NCBI GenBank assembly: GCA_022425505.1
Contig: JAKMFI010000115.1
Span: 1-34,564 of the forward strand
Length of the DNA stretch: 34,564 nucleotides
DNA from: Flavobacteriaceae bacterium
GTDB taxonomy: Bacteria; Bacteroidota; Bacteroidia; Flavobacteriales; Flavobacteriaceae
Direction: 5' to 3'
Made by a program: the position numbers and the translations under genes. The notes beneath the pieces were generated by a model, which made no database searches, was not told the DNA's origin, and saw only the letters and a list, made by a program, of their open reading frames with translations. Positions 8,101 through 16,286 of the stretch are shown piece by piece (positions within the stretch are counted from its first letter, which is position 1; every line of letters begins with the position of its first letter).

Positions 8101-8918
8101 ATCCATTCCCAAACAACAACCATCAACAACCAGACCATAGGAAGTGCCTCCACCCAAAACGAAGCATAATAAGTGCTTTGATCAACGGTTGACACCCATA
8201 AACAGACGAGTGCCAAAACAGAAGCGATTAAGGTTGGAATCATATCATAGCTCTGTAGCGACAAAAAATAGGACAGGACAACAACCCCAAATAACATTAA
8301 GATACCAAATATTTTAGCACCTCGAACACCTAATACCTGCGGGATCGTTTTCATGCTTTCGCAATCATTGGAGATATCACGGATTTCAAATGGAATCATG
8401 GTGGAAAAAGTCCACAATGCCATTTGCAACCATATAAGCCAAGCCGCTCGGTCAAATTCGATTTGATGATTGAGTAATGGCAAGATCACAACCACTGAAG
8501 CCCAACAAGCTGCTACAATAAACGACTTGAGGTAAGGCAAGTAGCGTAATCCCCTAAAAAAACGATTACTGGGAAGTACGTAGGTTAAACTCATCATTCC
8601 CAACAGAAAAGCAACTAAGAGCGTTTGAGAAGTGAGTTTAGTTGCTGATAAGCCCATGCCCAAGACAGACAGGAATGAAAAAAACAAAAACGGTATATTG
8701 AAGCTGGCCGTTATGCTAAGAGAAGCATAGTAACGAATAAAGTTGTAAGTTCCAACAGTCGCACAGAAGATAAAGACAAACAAATCTGTTTGCCACGATA
8801 TATCAAAGTGTAAATGAGTTAAATACGATAGTGAAAGTACGGCAAGGGCAACATGAGAACTCGACAGAATATAAAATCGAAAAAGTTTTGTAATCAATGA
8901 GACAAGCTTTATTGACAA
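8097..8918 (-). CDS. UbiA-prenyltransferase-like integral membrane protein
   Basis: About 273 residues, almost entirely hydrophobic, with roughly eight or nine membrane-spanning stretches. The arrangement resembles the UbiA prenyltransferase fold. A second acidic-type motif FEIRDISND sits at the usual position in the second half, but the first Asp-rich motif (NDxxD) appears as YNFIRYY and lacks the aspartates. The protein may therefore be a divergent or non-catalytic member. The start is uncertain: the track begins at a TTG (8918) that lies inside a TATATTTG promoter-like element, and another in-frame TTG occurs at 8897 with no early ATG. It is convergent with purE and divergent from gcvP. 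No substrate can be assigned. Confidence 0.62.
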   Translation of the reverse strand: MSIKLVSLITKLFRFYILSSSHVALAVLSLSYLTHLHFDISWQTDLFVFIFCATVGTYNFIRYYASLSITASFNIPFLFFSFLSVLGMGLSATKLTSQTLLVAFLLGMMSLTYVLPSNRFFRGLRYLPYLKSFIVAACWASVVVILPLLNHQIEFDRAAWLIWLQMALWTFSTMIPFEIRDISNDCESMKTIPQVLGVRGAKIFGILMLFGVVVLSYFLSLQSYDMIPTLIASVLALVCLWVSTVDQSTYYASFWVEALPMVWLLMVVVWEWI

Positions 8919-8923
8919 ATATA
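8916..8923 (-). promoter_or_regulatory. -7-like element (TATATTTG) at the UbiA-like gene start
   Basis: The minus strand reads TATATTTG, matching TAnnTTTG. It overlaps the TTG used as start in the ORF track, so either the start lies downstream (TTG at 8897) or the match is fortuitous. Confidence 0.45.
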
Positions 8924-8991
8924 GGGATATGATGGTTAAAAACTTTGTGAATATCCAGCTTAGAAAAACATAAAAGCTGTGTAGTTAACAT

Positions 8992-8999
8992 TAAATTTG
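8992..8999 (+). promoter_or_regulatory. -7 element (TAAATTTG) for gcvP
   Basis: TAAATTTG ends 19 bases before the TTG start of gcvP and matches the Bacteroidota -7 consensus. The -33 region is not clear. No glycine-riboswitch-like sequence fits in the short leader. Confidence 0.5.
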
Positions 9000-9018
9000 T
9001 AGGGTTAAGAATTTTGCA

Positions 9019-11859
9019 TTGAAAACCGAAAACTTTGCTTACCGTCATATTGGGCCAAGAGTAGATGAGGTAGAAGATATGCTCCAAACCATCAAAGCAA
9101 ATTCATTGGACGAGCTTTGTGCGGAGACGATTCCTGCCAATATTCGACTCCAAGGTCAAATGAATCTTCCCGATGCAATGAGTGAGGCCAATTGTATCCA
9201 ACACATTGCTGCATTGGGATCAAAAAACAAAGTTCACAAAAGCTATATCGGCATGGGGTATCACCCTACCCATCTTCCTGCTGCAATCCAGCGTAATATT
9301 CTTGAAAACCCTGGATGGTACACTGCCTATACACCCTATCAAGCCGAAATCGCACAAGGACGGCTTGAGGCCGTTCTCAACTTCCAAACAATGGTTTGTG
9401 AATTGACAGCCATGCCCCTTGCAAATGCCTCCTTGTTGGATGAGAGTACAGCGGCAGCTGAGGCGATGAGCATGCTCTATAGTCTCCGAACATCTACACA
9501 AAAAAAAGCGGAAGCAAATCAGTTTTTTGTTGACATCAATATTTTACCTCAAACCCTTGCTGTTTTACAAAGCCGAGCGACCCCTTTCGGAATCGAATTG
9601 ATCCAAGGAGAAGTTGATGACTGGCAACCAACGTCTGATTGTTTTGGTGCAATCTTTCAATACCCTGGCAAATACGGGCAACTCATCGACTTGCAAGCTG
9701 CAATTGACAAAGCAAAGAGTCTGGACATTAAAACCACAGTAGCCGCTGATATTATGAGCTTAGCAATTCTTGAAGCGCCTGGGACTTATGGTGCAGATGT
9801 GGTTGTTGGAAGCACTCAACGCTTTGGTATTCCGATGGGTTATGGCGGTCCACATGCTGGTTATTTTGCAACCAAAACAGAGTATAAACGAAGTGTTTCT
9901 GGTCGTATTATTGGCGTTACGCAGGACAAGCAGGGAAATCGTGCCTTGCGAATGGCATTGCAGACTCGTGAGCAACATATTAAACGAGATCGTGCAACCT
10001 CAAACATCTGTACCGCGCAAGTCCTTTTGGCTGTGATGGCTGGGATGTATGCGGTTCATCATGGACCTGAAGGTCTTCGTCAACTCGCGAGACGCATACA
10101 CAATCACACCCTTACACTCTATAACGGCTTGGTTAAACTGGGCGTTGATGTGAGCAACACTACCTTTTTTGATACTTTGCAGATCAATTGTTCGACTGGA
10201 GTCGTTCAAAAGAAAGCGCTTAGCCGAGGGGTGAATCTGAATATCATTGATGATTATCGTCTGACCATATCGATCAGTGAGCTCACAACCGATTCTGATA
10301 TTGAGGAGCTAATTGACATTTTTAGCAGTAGTAAAACAACCCCCTTGACAGTTCACACAGAACCAGTAGGAATCCCAGCTTCCTTGCAGCGTTCTACCCC
10401 CTACCTCACGCAAGAGGTGTTTTATAACTATCAGTCCGAGTCAGCTTTGATGCGCTATATCAAACAACTCGAAAGAAAAGATTTATCCCTTACCCATAGT
10501 ATGATCGCTTTGGGTTCTTGCACAATGAAACTGAATGCAGCTGCAGAATTGCTGCCGCTCAGTAGACCAGAATGGGGAAATATTCATCCTTTTGCTCCCT
10601 TGGATCAGGTGCAGGGCTATCAGCATATTTTGAAGGAGCTCGAAAACGATTTGTCTGAAATTACTGGCTTTGCTGCTACTTCACTCCAGCCCAACTCAGG
10701 TGCCCAAGGGGAATTTAGCGGTTTGATGGTCATTCGGTCATATCACAAGGCACGTGGTGATCAACATCGAAATATTTGTTTGATTCCTTCCTCGGCTCAC
10801 GGAACCAATCCAGCCTCAGCTGTCATGGCAGGTATGCGTGTTATTGTTGTAGGCACCGACAAACACGGGAATATCAATGAGGATGAGTTACGCGAAAAGG
10901 CCATGGAATATGCCGAAAATCTGGCTGCTTTGATGATTACCTACCCCTCAACCCATGGGGTGTTTGAATCCTCCATCCAGCGGATTACCAAAGTGATTCA
11001 CGACTGTGGTGGACAAGTGTACATGGATGGTGCAAATATGAATGCGCAAGTGGGACTCACAAACCCCGCGTTGATTGGAGCGGATGTCTGTCATCTCAAC
11101 TTGCACAAGACATTTGCCATTCCGCACGGCGGTGGCGGTCCTGGGGTTGGACCGATTTGCGTGGCAAAACACTTAACACCATTTTTACCTTCACATCCTT
11201 TTCTCTCAAAAGTTGAACAATCCGTCACAATTTCTGGTGCTCCTTGGGGATCAGCTATGATATGTCTCATCTCTTATGCCTATATTCGAATGCTTGGTGC
11301 AAAGGGTTTGAAAAGAGCGACAGAAATTGCGATTCTCAATGCAAATTATATCAAAGCAAGATTGAATAAACACTATGAGATTTTGTACAAAGGAGAATCT
11401 GGACGAGCAGCGCATGAGTTTATCATTGACTGCAGACCATTTAAGGAGAAGGGCATCGAAGTCGTAGATATCGCGAAACGATTGATGGACTATGGGTTCC
11501 ATTCTCCTACAGTTTCGTTTCCAGTGGTTGGTACGATGATGATAGAACCAACTGAAAGCGAAGACAAGTCCGAATTGGATCGATTCTGCGATGCAATGAT
11601 TTCGATTCGTTTCGAGATTGAAGGAAGTGATACTGACCAAAAAAATAATATTTTGCACAATGCTCCGCACACAATGGGACTCCTCACAGCCGATGAGTGG
11701 GATCTTCCCTACAGTCGTAGTGAGGCAGCATATCCGCTTGACTTTGTGAGGCAAAATAAATTTTGGCCAAGTGTAAGGCGAACGGACGAGGCCTTTGGGG
11801 ATCGTAATTTAATCTGTACCTGTACTCCTATTGAAGAATATCAAACTACAGAAAAATAA
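9019..11859 (+). CDS. gcvP: Glycine dehydrogenase (decarboxylating), single-chain P protein
   Basis: Pyridoxal-phosphate enzyme that decarboxylates glycine and passes the aminomethyl group to lipoyl-GcvH. At 946 residues it is the single-chain form, with both ancestral halves fused. The start FAYRHIGPRVDEVEDML is typical of the family. The PLP lysine is in NLHKTFAIPHGGGGPG (Lys at about residue 697), preceded by the glycine-rich and SAHGTNPASAVMAG segments. The start is a TTG at 9019: the upstream frame reaches a stop within a few codons, and TTG gives the canonical MKTENFAYRHIGP. No gcvT or gcvH lies nearby. A TAAATTTG element gives a very short leader. Confidence 0.96.
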   Translation: MKTENFAYRHIGPRVDEVEDMLQTIKANSLDELCAETIPANIRLQGQMNLPDAMSEANCIQHIAALGSKNKVHKSYIGMGYHPTHLPAAIQRNILENPGWYTAYTPYQAEIAQGRLEAVLNFQTMVCELTAMPLANASLLDESTAAAEAMSMLYSLRTSTQKKAEANQFFVDINILPQTLAVLQSRATPFGIELIQGEVDDWQPTSDCFGAIFQYPGKYGQLIDLQAAIDKAKSLDIKTTVAADIMSLAILEAPGTYGADVVVGSTQRFGIPMGYGGPHAGYFATKTEYKRSVSGRIIGVTQDKQGNRALRMALQTREQHIKRDRATSNICTAQVLLAVMAGMYAVHHGPEGLRQLARRIHNHTLTLYNGLVKLGVDVSNTTFFDTLQINCSTGVVQKKALSRGVNLNIIDDYRLTISISELTTDSDIEELIDIFSSSKTTPLTVHTEPVGIPASLQRSTPYLTQEVFYNYQSESALMRYIKQLERKDLSLTHSMIALGSCTMKLNAAAELLPLSRPEWGNIHPFAPLDQVQGYQHILKELENDLSEITGFAATSLQPNSGAQGEFSGLMVIRSYHKARGDQHRNICLIPSSAHGTNPASAVMAGMRVIVVGTDKHGNINEDELREKAMEYAENLAALMITYPSTHGVFESSIQRITKVIHDCGGQVYMDGANMNAQVGLTNPALIGADVCHLNLHKTFAIPHGGGGPGVGPICVAKHLTPFLPSHPFLSKVEQSVTISGAPWGSAMICLISYAYIRMLGAKGLKRATEIAILNANYIKARLNKHYEILYKGESGRAAHEFIIDCRPFKEKGIEVVDIAKRLMDYGFHSPTVSFPVVGTMMIEPTESEDKSELDRFCDAMISIRFEIEGSDTDQKNNILHNAPHTMGLLTADEWDLPYSRSEAAYPLDFVRQNKFWPSVRRTDEAFGDRNLICTCTPIEEYQTTEK

Positions 11860-11964
11860 ATTTAAACAACTGGTTAACAATTATTTATAAATTTAATTTT
11901 CAATATCCATTGTTCCCTTCGAATTCTTGTGTTATTTTTGGACGTCGTAGTATTTTTATTATTA

Positions 11965-11997
11965 TTTGACATGGCCGTTAGAATGTATTTAGCTTTG
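11965..11997 (+). promoter_or_regulatory. Promoter for the KAS III-like gene (TTTG ... TAGCTTTG)
   Basis: TTTG at 11965-11968 and TAGCTTTG at 11990-11997 are separated by 21 bases, close to the Bacteroidota -33/-7 arrangement. The start codon follows 16 bases later. This is the best two-part promoter in the window. Confidence 0.6.
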
Positions 11998-12013
11998 AAT
12001 AAAACCATGAATC

Positions 12014-13072
12014 ATGGCCATTAAAATTACAGGCACAGGATGTTATATTCCCGAAAATGTTACTTCGAATCGGGACTTTTTGGAACATGAGTTTTTTCAA
12101 GCTGATGGCTCCCCCTTTACGACTGAAAATGAAGCGATTATCGAGAAGTTTCAGTCAATTACGGGGATATCGGAGCGGAAGTACGCAAAAAATCATCACA
12201 ATGCGAGTGACCTCGCAACTTTTGCTGCCGAACGAGCCATAGATGATGCAAATATCGATCCAGAGCAACTGGACTATATTATTGTTGGTCACAATTTTGG
12301 GGATGTTGGACACGGTCACAACCAATCTGACATGTTACCAGCTCTTGCCGCGCGAGTCAAGCATCAACTCGGAATACAGAACCCAAGCTGTGTCGCTTAT
12401 GATTTGATTTTCGGTTGCCCAGGTTGGGTTGAAGGGTTTATCCAGGCTCAAGCTTTTATCAAAGCGGGCATGGCAAAACGTTGTCTTGTTATCGGTGCAG
12501 AGACCTTATCGCGGGTGGTGGATCACAACGATCGGGATTCCATGATTTTTGCCGACGGAGCAGGTGCAACGATCATCGAAGAAAAAGAAGGAGATGGAGG
12601 ACTATTGTCTCATAATACCGCGTCCTACACAACTGATGAAACCTATTATATATATGCAGGTGGTTCTTACTGCAATCCCAAAAATGACAACACCCAGTAC
12701 ATCAAAATGGAAGGGCGAAAGGTTTATGAGTTTGCACTAAGCCATGTTCCCCAAGCAATGAAAGACTGTTTTGATGCTTCTGGACACCAAATTGAAGACC
12801 TAAAAAAAGTATTTATCCACCAAGCCAACGAAAAAATGGATGAGGCAATTCTGAAGCGTTTCTATCGATTATACCGAACCCAAATGCCAGAAGGTGTTTT
12901 GCCAATGAATATTCAAACCTATGGAAACAGCTCAGTGGCTACTGTACCAACTTTACTAGATTTGGTCCGTAAAGGTCAACTCAAAGATCACAAACTCAAT
13001 AAAGGAGACGTAATCTTGTTTGCCAGCGTTGGTGCTGGAATGAATATCAATGCGATTACTTATCAGCTTTAA
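12014..13072 (+). CDS. 3-oxoacyl-ACP synthase III family (KAS III-like) protein
   Basis: Thiolase-fold condensing enzyme of 352 residues. All three expected KAS III catalytic residues are visible: Cys at about 135 in LIFGCPGWVEG, His at about 269 in VFIHQANEKM, and Asn at about 305 in TYGNSSVATVP. A decarboxylating Claisen condensation is therefore likely. It differs from housekeeping FabH (ACAGF around the Cys; about 320 residues) and carries insertions such as TYYIYAGGSYCNPKND. It is probably a second, specialised KAS III common in Flavobacteriia, with unknown acyl substrate. It stands alone with its own promoter and overlaps the convergent phosphatase gene by 17 bases. An ATG at 12007 is out of frame. 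Confidence 0.85.
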   Translation: MAIKITGTGCYIPENVTSNRDFLEHEFFQADGSPFTTENEAIIEKFQSITGISERKYAKNHHNASDLATFAAERAIDDANIDPEQLDYIIVGHNFGDVGHGHNQSDMLPALAARVKHQLGIQNPSCVAYDLIFGCPGWVEGFIQAQAFIKAGMAKRCLVIGAETLSRVVDHNDRDSMIFADGAGATIIEEKEGDGGLLSHNTASYTTDETYYIYAGGSYCNPKNDNTQYIKMEGRKVYEFALSHVPQAMKDCFDASGHQIEDLKKVFIHQANEKMDEAILKRFYRLYRTQMPEGVLPMNIQTYGNSSVATVPTLLDLVRKGQLKDHKLNKGDVILFASVGAGMNINAITYQL

Positions 13073-14711
13073 GCAGGGCATCCGAAATCACACTTCCTGT
13101 CATCCCGTTCGGAAAAGCAGTGCCCAACAAAGCGCACATTGTCGGGGCTATATCCGTAATCGATGTCTCTTTATACGTGTGACCTGCTTTGATACCACGA
13201 CCCATCATCAGTAGCGGAGCATGGGTGTCATACGAAAAGCCCGTACCATGAGTTGTTCCCGTATGACCATAATCGATATGACCAGGTTTGGGTATCATAT
13301 AAATATCTCCCGCTCTTTTGACATGGTTGCCACGAAGCAAGAGGTTATGCAGTTTTTCAGATGGACTCAATTGCGGTACATTGACAGTTTCAAATGCCTT
13401 TTCAATGGTCGAAAAGCGGAGAATTACACGGATTGCTTCATCTGCCAATTCATCTAGATCAAGTCTGTTTTTGTTTATTTGATCATGATCCAAATACATC
13501 TGATCATTGCCAATATGCAACACCAAATTATCGACACCTGTTTTCGAAAACAAAACTTGATTGACTTGGTCTTTTATCCCCTTACTTTTATCATGCCCAC
13601 CGGGAAACTTATGATCATTGAGGTATTTGGGAACATGGACAGCGCCATGGTCTGAGGTCAAAAATAGGGTAACATCATCCATTCCAACCATTTGATCGAT
13701 TTCAGAGAACAATCGTTCCAATTCCAAATCCAAACGAAGGTAGGTGTCTTGGGTTTCGATCGCAGTCAATCCAAACTGGTGTCCAATATGGTCAGTTGAA
13801 GAATAGCTGATCATCAATACATCGGTTTCTGCATCTTTGCCTAAACCTTCATGTTTCAGGGCAAGAAGAGCCATATCGGTTACCATGGTGTTTCCAAAAG
13901 GAGTATTGCGAACGATGTCCAAGCCCTTATCTTTGTAATAGCCTGGCGATAGGGTCGATAAATCATAGGGGAATGTCGGTCGGTCTGCGCCCTTAAAAAT
14001 CCCTTCATAGGGTGTATCATCAGGTCCACTAGCGGTATAAGTTTCTATTGGTCGTAAGGTGTTCCACACCAATGAAGCGTATTGGTGAGGATATTTCTTG
14101 GCGTTGTATTCAGATACCCAATTTGGCAGAGAATCCATATAGTGCGTGCTTGTCGTAAACACGCCTTCATTCCCTCCTGCAAACCAGTAGGCCGCATTGG
14201 CAGAATGTCCAGTTGACAAAACAGCCGAGCGGTCCTTGAGGGAAATACCAATCACCTTGTTTCTAAACTGTGTATGCAGTCGAAGTTGATCTGCAAAAGT
14301 GGTTGTAATGAGGTGTTTCGGGGATTTTTTCCCTTTTGTAGTAGACCCCAATCCTTCCACATCATTGTCTTCAACACAGTATACCTCTCTTTGTGATGTA
14401 CGGTCATACCACTCATTTCCGATAATTCCATGGACAGAAGGTGTTGTTCCAGTTGAAATGGAAGCATGTCCGGGACCCGTTAGGGTTTGGTAATAATTAA
14501 AATGGTGGTTGTGAGCCACAAAACCCTCCTTATAAAAGCGTTTAAAGCCATTTGGACTTAAGTCGTCCCAATAGCGAGTGAGGTAATCGTAACGCATTTG
14601 ATCGACCACGATTCCGATTACGAGCTTCGGTGGCTTTTCTGAATTGATTGGGGAACAGGCCAGCACACTGAGCAATACAATGCAAATAGGTAAGATTTTA
14701 TTCATGCACAT
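13056..14711 (-). CDS. PafA-like alkaline phosphatase, probable lipoprotein
   Basis: Alkaline-phosphatase-superfamily enzyme of about 550 residues related to flavobacterial PafA phosphomonoesterases. Visible motifs are the metal-binding start VIGIVVDQMRYDYLTRY, the nucleophile loop YQTLTGPGHASIS (Thr at about 78), the GIIGNEWY asparagine, and SLKDRSAVLSTG, whose Lys-x-Arg pair is the PafA substrate clamp. Metal ligands appear in SSTDHIGHQFG and LTSDHGAVHVP, with a final histidine in the HIDYGHTGTTHG segment. The N-terminus NKILPICIVLLSVLACS has a lipobox-like VLAC, so membrane anchoring and periplasmic or surface location are likely. The start may be the second Met (14705). No phosphate-regulon site was recognised. 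It overlaps the KAS III-like gene tail-to-tail. Confidence 0.88.
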   Translation of the reverse strand: MCMNKILPICIVLLSVLACSPINSEKPPKLVIGIVVDQMRYDYLTRYWDDLSPNGFKRFYKEGFVAHNHHFNYYQTLTGPGHASISTGTTPSVHGIIGNEWYDRTSQREVYCVEDNDVEGLGSTTKGKKSPKHLITTTFADQLRLHTQFRNKVIGISLKDRSAVLSTGHSANAAYWFAGGNEGVFTTSTHYMDSLPNWVSEYNAKKYPHQYASLVWNTLRPIETYTASGPDDTPYEGIFKGADRPTFPYDLSTLSPGYYKDKGLDIVRNTPFGNTMVTDMALLALKHEGLGKDAETDVLMISYSSTDHIGHQFGLTAIETQDTYLRLDLELERLFSEIDQMVGMDDVTLFLTSDHGAVHVPKYLNDHKFPGGHDKSKGIKDQVNQVLFSKTGVDNLVLHIGNDQMYLDHDQINKNRLDLDELADEAIRVILRFSTIEKAFETVNVPQLSPSEKLHNLLLRGNHVKRAGDIYMIPKPGHIDYGHTGTTHGTGFSYDTHAPLLMMGRGIKAGHTYKETSITDIAPTMCALLGTAFPNGMTGSVISDALLKADK

Positions 14712-14724
14712 GGATTGAAAGTTT

Positions 14725-14732
14725 CAAATATA
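14725..14732 (-). promoter_or_regulatory. -7 element (TATATTTG) for the PafA-like gene
   Basis: The minus strand reads TATATTTGAAAC, ending 13 bases before the ATG at 14711. It matches TAnnTTTG. An upstream TTTG exists, but at a shorter spacing than the consensus. Confidence 0.55.
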
Positions 14733-14773
14733 ATTTTTTTGAGAGACAAACCCTGTAAGCAAACATTATTTTT

Positions 14774-14781
14774 TACTTTCG
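14774..14781 (+). promoter_or_regulatory. -7-like element (TACTTTCG) for mlaE-mlaF
   Basis: TACTTTCG differs from TAnnTTTG at one position and lies ten bases before the ATG at 14792. It abuts or overlaps the alternative GTG start, favouring the ATG. Confidence 0.45.
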
Positions 14782-14791
14782 TCAGGTGAAT

Positions 14792-15523
14792 ATGCTCAAA
14801 CACGTCGGTGCCTATTTTTTGATGATTCGGTTGGTGTTTATCAAACCCACCAAACGATCAATTATGTATGGGCTTGTTCTGAAAGAAATTCAGGATTTGA
14901 TACTGGGTTCACTGGGTATTGTATGTTTTCTTTCTTTTTTTGTGGGCGGTGTTGTCTCGATTCAAACAGCTTTGAATATCGACAGCACTTTTATTCCAGA
15001 AAATCTGGTTGGTTTTGCAACGCGACAGTCAATTATTCTTGAATTTGCACCCACCTTTATGGCGATTATTTTAGCTGGAAAAGTGGGGTCCTATATCACA
15101 TCTAGTATCGGAACCATGCGGGTAACCGAACAAATCGATGCCTTGGAAGTTATGGGCATTAATTCGGTAAACTTTTTGGTGTTCCCCAAACTTATGGCCA
15201 TGACCTTATTACCCATCGTCATTATCTTTTCGATGTTTTTAGGTATTTTTGGTGGCTGGGCTGCCACCATATATGGGGGCTTTTCGAGCAGTGCCTCATT
15301 TATTGAGGGCATTCAATTGGAGTTTAATTCATTTCATGTCGTATATGCTTTTGTAAAAACCTTTTTATTCGCCATCATTTTGGCTACAATCCCCTCCTAT
15401 CATGGCTATTATATGAAAGGGGGAGCACTAGATGTTGGTCGTGCCAGCACGGTTTCCTTTGTTTGGTGCTCTGTTGTAATTATTGTTGTAAACTATTTTA
15501 TAACCCAACTCTTTTTCTCATAA
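14792..15523 (+). CDS. mlaE: MlaE-family ABC transporter permease
   Basis: Integral membrane permease of the MlaE/Ttg2B (DUF140) family, 243 residues from the ATG. It contains the conserved IGTMRVTEQIDALEVMGIN coupling region, FLVFPKLMAMTLLPI, and an N-terminal interfacial helix before four or five membrane spans. The family moves glycerophospholipids between inner and outer membranes as part of an MCE system. The track begins at a GTG (14786), but the ATG two codons later gives the usual MLKHVGAYFLM and sits better after the promoter. The cognate ATPase follows one base downstream. The MCE substrate-binding subunit (MlaD) is not in this window. Confidence 0.9.
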   Translation: MLKHVGAYFLMIRLVFIKPTKRSIMYGLVLKEIQDLILGSLGIVCFLSFFVGGVVSIQTALNIDSTFIPENLVGFATRQSIILEFAPTFMAIILAGKVGSYITSSIGTMRVTEQIDALEVMGINSVNFLVFPKLMAMTLLPIVIIFSMFLGIFGGWAATIYGGFSSSASFIEGIQLEFNSFHVVYAFVKTFLFAIILATIPSYHGYYMKGGALDVGRASTVSFVWCSVVIIVVNYFITQLFFS

Positions 15524-15524
15524 G

Positions 15525-16286
15525 ATGATCCAGCTAAAAGACATACATAAAGAGTTTGACAATACGCCAATTTTGAAGGGGATTACAACGGAATTTAAAA
15601 GAGGGAAAACAAATCTGGTGATTGGTCAAAGTGGTTCTGGAAAAACCGTTTTACTCAAAATTCTTCTTGGCCTTTTTACTCCTAATCAAGGTGAAATCTA
15701 TTTTGACGGCATTCCTTTTTCTTCAATGACAGAGGACGAGCATAGAATCCTTCGTAGAGAAATCGGAATGGTGTTTCAAGGGAGTGCATTATTTGATTCG
15801 ATGAGTGTGGTTGAAAATGTATTGTTTCCCATGCGTATGCTAACGAAATTATCAGAAGCAGAAATGATTGAGCAAGCCGAGACCGTCATTGAGCGTGTCA
15901 ACCTCATCGATGCGAAACACAAGCTTCCCAATGAAATTTCAGGTGGGATGCAAAAGCGGGTTGCAATTGCGCGGGCGGTTGTTATGCGACCCAAATACCT
16001 TTTTTGCGACGAACCGAACTCTGGGTTGGATCCAAAAACAGCAATCGTGATTGACAACCTGATTCAGGAATTAACTAAGGAGTACAATATCACTACCGTC
16101 ATCAACTCTCATGACATGAACTCGGTCATGGAAATCGGAGAGACCATTCTCTTTTTAAAGGATGGAAACAAAGAATGGGAAGGGTCAAACCAAAATATAT
16201 TTAAAACCGATAACGAAGCCGTTACAGACTTTGTGTATTCCTCAAACTTGTTCAAAAAAATAAGAAAACTTTATCTAGAGGATTAA
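15525..16286 (+). CDS. mlaF: MlaF-family ABC transporter ATP-binding protein
   Basis: ABC ATPase of 253 residues paired with the MlaE permease. Walker A is IGQSGSGKTVLLKIL, the signature is ISGGMQKRVAIARA, and Walker B with its Glu is KYLFCDEPNSGLDP. The DEPN-SGLDP D-loop and the Q-loop MVFQGSALFDSMSVVENV are typical of the MlaF/Ttg2A branch. It should energise lipid transport at the inner membrane. The gene starts one base after the mlaE stop, so the two form an operon. Its last four bases overlap the end of the convergent DUF389 gene. Confidence 0.92.
   Translation: MIQLKDIHKEFDNTPILKGITTEFKRGKTNLVIGQSGSGKTVLLKILLGLFTPNQGEIYFDGIPFSSMTEDEHRILRREIGMVFQGSALFDSMSVVENVLFPMRMLTKLSEAEMIEQAETVIERVNLIDAKHKLPNEISGGMQKRVAIARAVVMRPKYLFCDEPNSGLDPKTAIVIDNLIQELTKEYNITTVINSHDMNSVMEIGETILFLKDGNKEWEGSNQNIFKTDNEAVTDFVYSSNLFKKIRKLYLED

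Noticed and set aside
8919-9018. Glycine riboswitch in front of gcvP
   Set aside because: The leader after the likely promoter is about a dozen bases, too short for an aptamer, and no conserved riboswitch motif was seen.
11251-11754. 167-residue minus-strand ORF inside gcvP
   Set aside because: It is an antisense shadow of the conserved C-terminal part of GcvP.
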